In this document: positions 1-6,236 of the stretch, piece after piece
Position numbering within the stretch: position 1 is the first letter of the stretch
Layout of the letters: each line of letters begins with the position of its first letter
Source of the DNA: Chloroflexi bacterium UBA6077
Lineage (GTDB): Bacteria; Chloroflexota; UBA6077
Direction: 5' to 3'
Length of the DNA stretch: 18,306 nucleotides
Assembly: GCA_002436065.1 (NCBI GenBank)
Contig: DIXP01000091.1
Coordinates: forward strand, 1 to 18,306
Made by a program: the position numbers and the translations under genes
The notes under the pieces: model-generated
The model's input: the letters and a program-made list of their open reading frames with translations, nothing else
What the model was told of the DNA's origin: nothing
Databases searched by the model: none

Positions 1-37
1 GCAAGTCGGTGCTCAGGATGACAGCTGTAAGGGCGTA

Positions 38-65
38 TTGACAGAACCTGCCGTAAGTGTATCAT
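38..65 (+). promoter_or_regulatory. Sigma70-like promoter upstream of the corrinoid protein gene
   Basis: A perfect -35 hexamer TTGACA (38-43) is followed after 16 bp by TATCAT (60-65), one mismatch from the -10 consensus. Transcription would start near base 72 and leave a leader of about 138 nt before the TTG start codon at 210. I searched the leader by eye for a cobalamin riboswitch or other known element and recognised none. Known: consensus hexamers and spacing. Inferred: that the promoter is active and drives the corrinoid protein/methyltransferase pair. Confidence 0.5.
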
Positions 66-209
66 GTGCACACGGTCTCATGGCGTGATGGTGCGCGACG
101 CGGCCTTTCCTCTTGTAGCGTCCCGCTCATCTCTTTTGCCCGTAGCGGCGTCTCTTTTCAGCGAGGCAATACCCATTGTCGGTCATCTGTTACGAGGAGG
201 TAGGAGCCT

Positions 210-860
210 TTGTTCGACCTTGAAGCGTTGAAAGCGGCAGTCGTCGATGGGGAGGCGACGCAGGCAAGGCAGATCACGGAAGCCGCTGTGCAGGCGGGGG
301 TTGCGCCGGACAGCATATTCTCGATCGCTCTGGCCCCCGCCATGGAGGAAGTGGGCAGGCGGATGCAGCGGAACGAGTACTACATTCCCGAGGTGCTGAT
401 CTCCGCCAAGGCGATGAAGGCCGCCAGTGAGATCCTCAAGCCGCTGATCGCCCAGTCGGGTTCCGTGCAGCGGAAGGGAAAGGCGGTGATGGGGACAGTG
501 AAGGGGGACCTCCACGATATCGGCAAGAACCTCGTGGTGATGATGCTGGAGGGCGCCGGTATGGAGGTGGTGGACCTGGGAAGCGATGCCTCGCCCGAGC
601 GCTTCGTGGAGGCGGTGAAGCAGCACCAGCCGGAGGTGGTAGGAATGAGCGCGTTGCTCACCACTACCATGCTCCAAATGGGGAAGGTCGTCCAGGCGCT
701 GGATGCCGCCGGGCTGCGCCAGTCAGTCAAGATCATGATCGGCGGCGCTCCGGTCAACGAGAAGTACAGGCAGGAGATCGGTGCCGATGGCTTTGGTGCG
801 GACGCGGCGGCAGCGGCCGAGATGGCCAAGGTGTGGGTCGCGCAGGCAGGTGAGAGATGA
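210..860 (+). CDS. Corrinoid (B12-binding) protein of a methyltransferase system
   Basis: This 216-residue protein carries the methylated cobalamin between a substrate-specific methyltransferase and a second methyltransferase, in the cytoplasm. Residues 1 to about 85 form the helical cap domain seen in MtaC/MtbC/MtvC-type proteins; residues about 90-216 form the B12-binding Rossmann domain. The cobalt-ligand motif DLHDIG lies at 100-105 with His102 as the lower axial ligand. GMSALLTTTM and IGGAPVN are the later cobalamin-contacting segments. The TTG start is supported by GAGGAGG at 194-200, nine bases upstream, and by full-length agreement with the family. The stop overlaps the next start as ATGA (857-860), which implies translational coupling to the URO-D-fold methyltransferase. 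The substrate cannot be read from this subunit. Family assignment is firm. Confidence 0.93.
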   Translation: MFDLEALKAAVVDGEATQARQITEAAVQAGVAPDSIFSIALAPAMEEVGRRMQRNEYYIPEVLISAKAMKAASEILKPLIAQSGSVQRKGKAVMGTVKGDLHDIGKNLVVMMLEGAGMEVVDLGSDASPERFVEAVKQHQPEVVGMSALLTTTMLQMGKVVQALDAAGLRQSVKIMIGGAPVNEKYRQEIGADGFGADAAAAAEMAKVWVAQAGER

Positions 861-1960
861 GTCCATCACCCGATTTCCAGTATATCAAGAAGGTGCTGCT
901 GCTCCAGGGCGAGCCCGACCGCGTCCCGATCATGGAGCAGAGCGTGGACAGGGACGTCAAGAAAGCCTTCATCGGGCGTCCCATACAGACGCTGGAGGAC
1001 GAGGCGGAGTTCTGGATCTCCGCGGGTTACGACTACGTGCCGCTGATCATGGGGATGCGAACCTCGGTTCGGATCGCCACCGGCAACGTGCAGTCGCAGC
1101 TGCGGGGGATCGACCTGAGCAAGGTGAACAGGATGGCCAAGGCCCGCTACAGCGTCGTGGAGGACGAGGAAAGGGAGCGGGGCTGGGCGGAGGAGGGTAC
1201 CGGCATCATCGCCGGGCACGCTGAGTTCGACTCGATCGAGTGGCCGGACCCGGACGCCATGGACTACTCACCCCTCGAAGAGGTGCGCAGGTACATCCCG
1301 AAGGGCGCGGGCGTGATCGCCAGCATCGGCTACATCTACGCCACCGTCAGCCGGCTGATGGGCTTCCAGAACATGTGCGAGAAGATGGTCGAGGAGCCCG
1401 ATCTCGTGGCCCGGGTCTTCGACCGAGTCGGGCAGATCCAGATGCGGATCTTCGAGAACGTCGTTAACTCGGGGCTGGCCGACGCGACCTGGAATCCCGA
1501 CGATGTGGCCTACGTCAATGGGACGATGGTGTCGCCGAGGATCCTTCGCCAGCACCTCTGGCCCTGGTACAAGGAGATGGGTCGCATCTCTCGGGAGCGG
1601 GGGATGCCCTTCATATACCACTCGGACGGGAAGGTGGATCAGATCCTGGACGACATCGTGGACTGCGGGTTCACGACGCTCCACCCCATCGAGCCGAAGG
1701 CGACGGACATCGTCTGGGTGAAGGAGAAGTACGGAGACAGGCTTTCCCTGATCGGGAATATCGACCTGGCGTACACCCTCACGCGGGGCACGCCCGAGGA
1801 GGTGGAGGAGGAGGTTAAAGAGCGCATCAGCAAACTGGCGCCGGGCGGAGGGTACGCCGTCGGGTCGGCCAACTCGGTGACCGAGTACGTGCCGTTGGCT
1901 AACTTCAACGCCATGCGCGAGGCTACCTTCAAGTACGGGAAGTACCCCATCCAAGTCTGA
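857..1960 (+). CDS. URO-D-fold methyltransferase (uroporphyrinogen decarboxylase family), probably an O-demethylase-type methyltransferase I
   Basis: This 367-residue TIM-barrel protein of the URO-D superfamily is coupled by ATGA overlap to the corrinoid protein, so methyl transfer to or from that cobalamin is far likelier than haem synthesis. In MtaA/MtbA the zinc is held by a His-X-Cys motif and a later Cys. Here the first site reads YHSDG (His255-Ser256-Asp257) and the later site GYAVGSANS (332-340); neither has a cysteine. That pattern matches the non-Cys subgroup, which includes MtvB-like O-demethylase components, in which the URO-D protein demethylates the substrate. The GNIDLAY segment followed by GTPEEVEEEV is typical of the family C-terminal half. 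No MtrH-like second methyltransferase or corrinoid activase is present in the window. The family is certain; the O-demethylase role is inferred, and the methyl donor is unknown. Confidence 0.85.
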   Translation: MSPSPDFQYIKKVLLLQGEPDRVPIMEQSVDRDVKKAFIGRPIQTLEDEAEFWISAGYDYVPLIMGMRTSVRIATGNVQSQLRGIDLSKVNRMAKARYSVVEDEERERGWAEEGTGIIAGHAEFDSIEWPDPDAMDYSPLEEVRRYIPKGAGVIASIGYIYATVSRLMGFQNMCEKMVEEPDLVARVFDRVGQIQMRIFENVVNSGLADATWNPDDVAYVNGTMVSPRILRQHLWPWYKEMGRISRERGMPFIYHSDGKVDQILDDIVDCGFTTLHPIEPKATDIVWVKEKYGDRLSLIGNIDLAYTLTRGTPEEVEEEVKERISKLAPGGGYAVGSANSVTEYVPLANFNAMREATFKYGKYPIQV

Positions 1961-2078
1961 CCGCGTCTCCGCCTACGGGCCCAGGGGCCACAGGCAGAGC
2001 GGAGCGGTCCGAAGCTGAGCTGGAATCAGGACACAGACTTCCGGAATGTGGAGCAGCTAGATCCGAAGGAGGGATCCG

Positions 2079-3194
2079 ATGCCTCAGCGACTTCAAAGTG
2101 GTTTCCACTATCTGTTGGTGGCGATCCTCGCCTGCCTCGCCCTGGTGGTGGCAGCATGCTCACAGCCAGCGGCCACGCCGACGGCGGCGCCCACTAAGGC
2201 GCCTCAAGCCACGTCTGCCCCGGCTCAGGTGGTTCCCACCGCTGCAGCGGCGCAGCCCACTGCCGCAGCGGCACAACCAACGGCCGCAGCAGCGCCGAAG
2301 GTCAACTACCCGACCAAGCCGATTCTGTACATCGTTCCATGGACTGCCGGCGGCCCCATGGACAACGGCACTCGCATCCTGGGCGCCTATCTCGAAAAGG
2401 AGTTGGGGCAGCCGCTCCAGGTGTCGAACAAGGCGGGAGCCTCTGGCCAGACGGGGCTCACCGACTTCATGGGGGTGGCGAAGACGGACGGTTACACCCT
2501 CACCGGGCTTAACTCTCCCAACACGGAGTCGACCTTCCTGGAACCCGATAGGAAGGCCGTCTACAAGCGCACCAGCTTCGCGCCGATCGCGGCTCACGTC
2601 CTGGACCCCAACGTCTACATCGTGAGCTCCAGCAGCCCGCTCAAGAGCCTCGCCGACCTGGTGAACGCCGCGAAGGCGAAGCCGGAGAGCATCACCACGA
2701 CAGATCCTGGGCTGATGACCGACGACCACATGTCGCTGCTGATGTTCCAGAAGGCGACGGGCATCAAGCTGAACATGTCCCACGCTGAGAGCAGCTCGCC
2801 TGCCCTAGTAGCGCTTCAGGGCGGCCACGTCGACATGATGGCCGGCAACATCGGCGATGCCCTGCCCGGCTACAAGGCCGGCAACCTGCGGATACTGGGA
2901 GTTGCGGCGGCGGAGCGCCACCCGATGCTGCCGGAGATCCCGACATTCAAGGAGCAGGGGTTCGACCTGCAGACGGCAGTGGTGAGGGGTACCGTGGCCC
3001 TGACCGGCACGCCTCCGGAGATCCTCCAGAAGCTGGAGGCCGCAATGAAGAAGGTGGATGCCAACCCTGAGTACAGGGAGAAGATGGCGGCCGCCGGCCT
3101 CCCCGTCAAGTTCATGAGCGCGGTGGAGTACGACAAGTTCCTGCAGACTGAAGAGGGCCGGGTGGCTGAGGTGCTGAAGGAACTGAACAAGTAG
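2079..3194 (+). CDS. Bug/TctC-family solute-binding lipoprotein (tripartite tricarboxylate transporter type)
   Basis: This 371-residue exported lipoprotein binds a small, usually carboxylated, solute outside the membrane for a tripartite tricarboxylate-type transporter. A hydrophobic signal ends in a lipobox LVVAAC with Cys27 as the lipidated residue. Residues about 28-74 are a low-complexity Ala/Pro/Thr/Gln linker with repeated PTAAAAQ units. The mature domain begins near YPTKPILYIVPWTAGG, the diagnostic N-terminal strand and loop of Bug proteins, and continues to the C-terminus. The start is fixed by AAGGAGGG about five bases before the ATG. TctA and TctB membrane subunits are not in the window, so the protein is an orphan binding subunit here. 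It lies 118 bp after the methyltransferase on the same strand with no terminator seen between, so co-transcription is possible, and its ligand might be the methylated substrate; that is inference. Confidence 0.9.
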   Translation: MPQRLQSGFHYLLVAILACLALVVAACSQPAATPTAAPTKAPQATSAPAQVVPTAAAAQPTAAAAQPTAAAAPKVNYPTKPILYIVPWTAGGPMDNGTRILGAYLEKELGQPLQVSNKAGASGQTGLTDFMGVAKTDGYTLTGLNSPNTESTFLEPDRKAVYKRTSFAPIAAHVLDPNVYIVSSSSPLKSLADLVNAAKAKPESITTTDPGLMTDDHMSLLMFQKATGIKLNMSHAESSSPALVALQGGHVDMMAGNIGDALPGYKAGNLRILGVAAAERHPMLPEIPTFKEQGFDLQTAVVRGTVALTGTPPEILQKLEAAMKKVDANPEYREKMAAAGLPVKFMSAVEYDKFLQTEEGRVAEVLKELNK

Positions 3195-3264
3195 ACTGTC
3201 CATTGGGATCAGCATGACACACCCCGAATTTGGGGTGGAAGTGAATAGGTAAGTAGAGGCTAGA

Positions 3265-3313
3265 AACAGCCCCTGTAGATCTGGAGAGGAAACCAGAGAC
3301 TACGGGGGCTGTT
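3265..3313. terminator. Long hairpin downstream of the solute-binding protein gene (terminator-like, no T-run)
   Basis: Bases 3265-3278 pair with 3300-3313 over 14 positions (one G-T wobble). Inside that, TCTGG (3280-3284) pairs with CCAGA (3293-3297) around an eight-base purine loop. The two stems stack into a near-continuous 19-bp hairpin, 70 bp after the stop at 3194. No T tract follows on the + strand, nor on the - strand, so it is not a textbook intrinsic terminator. It may end or stabilise the upstream transcript, or be a mobile palindromic element. Confidence 0.45.
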
Positions 3314-3363
3314 CGTAAGTGAACTGGGGCGGTCCTCGCGGGCGAGCCGCCCGCGCTCCCGGC

Positions 3364-3617
3364 AGGCGGCTTCGCCGCCTTTGGTTTCGACATGTAGTGC
3401 AGGGCCCTGTGCCCTGCCGTCCAGTTGCCCTGCCGTCCAGTTGCCCTGCCGTCCAGTTGCCCTACCGTCCAGTTGCCCTACCGTCCAGTTGCCCTGCCTT
3501 GTGCCGTTGCCGATGGGTCCGGGTGCGGGCAGCGCAGGTGGTCGATTGCATGTACGCCACCGGGTGGCAGGGCACAGGGCCCTGCACTACGGACCGGGAA
3601 CGGGCGGCCTTGCCGCC
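3364..3617. repeat. Composite inverted-repeat element with internal tandem repeats
   Basis: A 25-bp sequence at 3394-3418 recurs as an exact reverse complement at 3566-3590, so the arms are 147 bp apart. Each arm contains the palindrome CAGGGCCCTG. Outside each arm, 12-14 bp away, is a small GC hairpin of the same form: AGGCGGC-TTC-GCCGCC on the left (from 3364) and, read on the other strand, AGGCGGC-AAG-GCCGCC on the right (3603-3618). This extends the symmetry to about 54 bp per arm with a mismatched middle. Between the arms, and overlapping the left one, are the tandem 16-bp units. There is no transposase. It resembles a non-autonomous palindromic or MITE-like element, or a structured RNA/DNA element; the class is not recognised. 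Confidence 0.75.
3411..3498. repeat. Tandem repeat, 16-bp unit, five full copies plus a partial sixth
   Basis: The unit GCCCTGCCGTCCAGTT starts at 3411, 3427, 3443, 3459 and 3475, and a sixth copy (3491-3498) keeps only the first eight bases. Copies four and five share one change (GCCCTACCGT), which suggests stepwise duplication. The first eight bases of copy one are also the inner end of the 25-bp inverted-repeat arm, so the array seems to have grown out of the arm. Sixteen is not a multiple of three, so the array is unlikely to be coding. Confidence 0.93.
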
Positions 3618-3991
3618 TGTCACAATCAGTTTGGTCGTGTACTAGAGGAGGAGGGGCAGGTCCTGATGCCGGAGGAGGTCGCTCGGGTGAGGGAGGGTCG
3701 AGCGCTGTGCATTCTGGACGGCAGCGTCCTTGAGAAGCCGAGAGTGCGAAGCTGGAGGGGCTGTCGGCCGTGTGCAGCTGGCGCGTGATATGCACTTCTT
3801 CTGCTCAACAGAGGGCATTCCAGGCGGGGTGCCGGCAGCATGGAGGAGGCAGACTCCGCGGCGTCCACGACGATTAGCCGAGTGTCGTTGTAGAGTACTA
3901 ACGAAGCTTCGCCTCAAACCGACCAGTGGCGGGAGTCGTGGCGCTTCATCTGATTGGTAGGATGATGGAGCTGACCAGGGTGGAGGTGGGT

Positions 3992-5308
3992 ATGGACAGC
4001 GAGATTGGAGGTGCGCCGGAGGCCGGCGTAAAGAGGGCGGACAGGGGGACGGTAGATGCGGCGACGGAGGCGTTGGAAGGCCGAAGGCGAGGACTCCGCC
4101 AACTGCTGCCCTTCCTCGGCCCAGCCTTCGTTGCCGCCGTAGCGTACGTCGATCCTGGCAACTTCGCCACCAACATCCAGGGGGGTGCCCAGTTTGGCTA
4201 CATGCTGATCTGGGTCATCATCGCCAGCAACCTCATGGCCATGCTGATCCAGTCACTGTCGGCCAAACTGGGTATCGCCACGGGCCGCAACCTCGCGGAG
4301 GTGATGCGGGACAGCTACCCGCCCTGGGCGGTGTGGAGCATGTGGGGCCTCGCCGAGGTGGTGGCGATGGCGACCGACCTGGCGGAGTTCCTGGGAGCAG
4401 CGCTCGGCTTCTACCTGCTGTTTGGGATGCCCCTCTTCGTAGCGGGGCTGTTGACCGGCGCCGTGACCTTCCTCATCCTGGGCCTCCAGCGATACGGCTT
4501 CAGGCCGCTGGAGGCAGTCATCACGGCCCTGGTGGGGGTCATCGCTGTGTCCTACCTGCTGGAGACGGTGCTCGACCGTCCAGATTGGGGGGAGATTGGC
4601 ATCGCCGTAATCCAGCCCCAATTCGCCGGCACTGAGAGCGTCCTCCTCGCCACGGGGATCCTCGGCGCGACGGTGATGCCCCACGTGATCTTCCTCCATT
4701 CCGCCCTTACTCAGGACCGGATCGTGGTGCGCGACGCTGCTAGGATGCGCCGGCTCTTCCACTTCGAACTGATCGATGTGGCCATAGGCATGGGGATTGC
4801 CGGACTGGTGAACGCCGCCATGTTGATCATGGCCGCCTCCACATTCTATGCCAATGGACTGCACGAGGTAGGGAGCATCGAGGATGCCCACAGGACCCTG
4901 ACGCCGCTACTTGGAGAAGCCTCCAGCGTTGTGTTCGCCATCTCCCTCCTGGCTTCCGGCCTCTCCTCCTCCACCGTGGGCACCATGAGCGGCCAGGTAA
5001 TCATGCAGGGCTTCCTGCACAGGACAGTCCCTATCTGGCTCCGGAGAGGCGTCACCATGCTGCCCGCGCTGGTGGTGATTGCCCTGGGTCTCGATCCGAC
5101 CCGGACCCTGGTCCTCAGCCAGGTCGTATTGAGCTTCGGTATCCCCTTCGCGCTGATCCCACTGGTGATGTTCACTCGCCGCCGGGACCTCATGGGGCCG
5201 CTGGTGAACCACTCGGTTACTACTGTCGTGGCCGCGATCGTGGCAACCTTGATCGTTGCCCTGAACCTGTTCCTGCTCTACCAGACTCTCATGGGAGGTG
5301 GCGTGTGA
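3992..5308 (+). CDS. mntH: Nramp-family divalent metal (Mn/Fe) transporter
   Basis: This proton-coupled importer of Mn(II)/Fe(II) in the inner membrane is 438 residues long from the start chosen. A hydrophilic N-terminal tail of about 38 residues precedes roughly eleven membrane helices. The helix-1 metal motif DPGN is at 54-57 and the helix-6 motif MPH at 229-231 (MPHVIFLHSAL). Asp54, Asn57 and Met229 match the metal ligands known in Nramp proteins, and the Met favours transition metals over Mg or Ca. I chose ATG 3992 because GGAGG sits five bases upstream; the longer GTG 3926 and ATG 3962 starts lack a convincing ribosome site. The stop overlaps the universal stress protein start, so the two are translated together. 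The gene symbol is by family; the preferred metal is not proven. Confidence 0.93.
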   Translation: MDSEIGGAPEAGVKRADRGTVDAATEALEGRRRGLRQLLPFLGPAFVAAVAYVDPGNFATNIQGGAQFGYMLIWVIIASNLMAMLIQSLSAKLGIATGRNLAEVMRDSYPPWAVWSMWGLAEVVAMATDLAEFLGAALGFYLLFGMPLFVAGLLTGAVTFLILGLQRYGFRPLEAVITALVGVIAVSYLLETVLDRPDWGEIGIAVIQPQFAGTESVLLATGILGATVMPHVIFLHSALTQDRIVVRDAARMRRLFHFELIDVAIGMGIAGLVNAAMLIMAASTFYANGLHEVGSIEDAHRTLTPLLGEASSVVFAISLLASGLSSSTVGTMSGQVIMQGFLHRTVPIWLRRGVTMLPALVVIALGLDPTRTLVLSQVVLSFGIPFALIPLVMFTRRRDLMGPLVNHSVTTVVAAIVATLIVALNLFLLYQTLMGGGV

Positions 5309-6219
5309 TGGCCGGATTTCGGAAGCTACTGGTGCCACTGGACGGCTCTCACCTGGCAGAGACGGTGCTCCCTGCTGCCAAGGTGCTGGCCGAGCGCTTT
5401 GGTGCGGCCGTGTCGTTGCTGCACGTCATGGAGCGAGACGCGCCGGAGACCGTGCATGGGCAGCCCCATCTGTCCAGTCTGGCGGAGGCCGACGCATACC
5501 TTGAGGGGGTGGCGCGGGACTGCTCCTGCCAGCGTGCCAGCGTCGAGTGCCACGTCCACCCCAACGAGGAGCGGGATGTGGTGGGGAGCATCCTTCAACA
5601 TGCCGAGGAGTTTGGCGCGGACCTAGTGCTGCTGTCGACCCATGGGCAGGGAGGCATGCGCGACCTGCTGGTGGGCAGCATAGCCCAGCAGACGCTGCGG
5701 CGGGGTAGGCTGCCTGTGCTCCTGGTGAAGCCCCCCGAGACGGGAGAGGCCATCCCCTTCGAGCCGCACCGCATCCTGGTGCCGCTGGATAGGACCGAGG
5801 AGCACGATGGGCCGGTGCTGCCGCTGGCAGAGGAGTTGGGGATGGTCTTGGGATCGAACCTTCTGCTGCTGGTAGTTGTCCCTACTCTGAGCACAATCTC
5901 CAATGACCGCGCTGCCATCGCGGCCATGGCTCCCACCGCTACCAGGGAAGCCCTGCGGATGGAGGAGGAGGAAGCGCAGGGTTACCTGCGGCGGATGGCC
6001 GAGAGGCTGAGTCAGGAGGAGGTCGACGTATCCACTGAAGTGCGCCGTGGCGACACCGCGAACTCCGTCGTCGAGGTGGCAGAGAGGGCTCAAGTGGACA
6101 TGCTCGTCATGTCCACCCACGGACGCGCCGGTTGGGATGCCTTCTGGTCCGGAAGCGCGGGCTCGAAGATCCTGAGCCGCGTCCGCCAGCCGATGCTGCT
6201 GGTGCGAGCGCGAGAGTAG
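5308..6219 (+). CDS. Tandem-domain universal stress protein (UspA family)
   Basis: This 303-residue cytoplasmic protein has two UspA domains in tandem, about 1-145 and 152-303. Each begins with a strand rich in V/L followed by PLD (KLLVPLDGS and RILVPLDRT). Each ends with the nucleotide-loop pattern STHG (STHGQGGMRDLLVGS and STHGRAGWDAFWSGS) and a final LPVLLVK / QPMLLVRA strand, so both domains may bind ATP. A GTG at 5305 is also possible; I prefer ATG 5308 because GGGAGG lies nine bases upstream. It overlaps the stop of the metal transporter, and coupling to that importer suggests that it responds to, or modulates, metal or oxidative stress; this is inferred from position alone. It ends 17 bp from the convergent molybdoenzyme gene. 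Confidence 0.93.
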   Translation: MAGFRKLLVPLDGSHLAETVLPAAKVLAERFGAAVSLLHVMERDAPETVHGQPHLSSLAEADAYLEGVARDCSCQRASVECHVHPNEERDVVGSILQHAEEFGADLVLLSTHGQGGMRDLLVGSIAQQTLRRGRLPVLLVKPPETGEAIPFEPHRILVPLDRTEEHDGPVLPLAEELGMVLGSNLLLLVVVPTLSTISNDRAAIAAMAPTATREALRMEEEEAQGYLRRMAERLSQEEVDVSTEVRRGDTANSVVEVAERAQVDMLVMSTHGRAGWDAFWSGSAGSKILSRVRQPMLLVRARE

Positions 6220-6236
6220 TACACAGTGCTCCGCCC

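Larger units (their letters stand above)
3195..3991. other. Gene-free stretch of about 800 bp with hairpins and a composite repeat
   Basis: No credible gene lies here. In order, it holds a small hairpin 25 bases after the lipoprotein gene (CACCCC 3220-3225 / GGGGTG 3232-3237), a long hairpin (3265-3313), a GC-rich hairpin (CGCGGGC / GCCCGCG near 3337-3355), the composite inverted/tandem repeat (3364-3617), and then about 370 bp in which I recognise nothing. The open frames across 3319-3788 come from the 16-bp tandem repeat, which encodes the same kind of peptide in all three frames. No clear promoter for the downstream metal transporter was found. Confidence 0.7.

Noticed and set aside
72..209. 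Cobalamin riboswitch in the leader of the corrinoid protein gene
   Set aside because: Expected from the product, but no B12-box-like core or recognisable fold was found by eye.
857..1960. Haem-pathway uroporphyrinogen decarboxylase (HemE)
   Set aside because: The ATGA overlap with a corrinoid protein and the absence of other haem genes favour a methyltransferase role.
3411..3498. CRISPR array
   Set aside because: Units are 16 bp with no spacers between them, and there are no cas genes; it is a simple tandem repeat.
3319..3788. Three overlapping + strand frames with repeated PCRPVALPSS-like peptides
   Set aside because: The 16-bp tandem array gives the same repeat peptide in all three frames. 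There is no ribosome site at the frame starts, and the frames run through the inverted repeat; this is an artefact of the repeat.
3666..3788. 40-codon frame starting MPEEVARVREG
   Set aside because: GAGGGG stands nine bases upstream, but the product has no recognisable feature and the end is of unlike composition; too weak to call.
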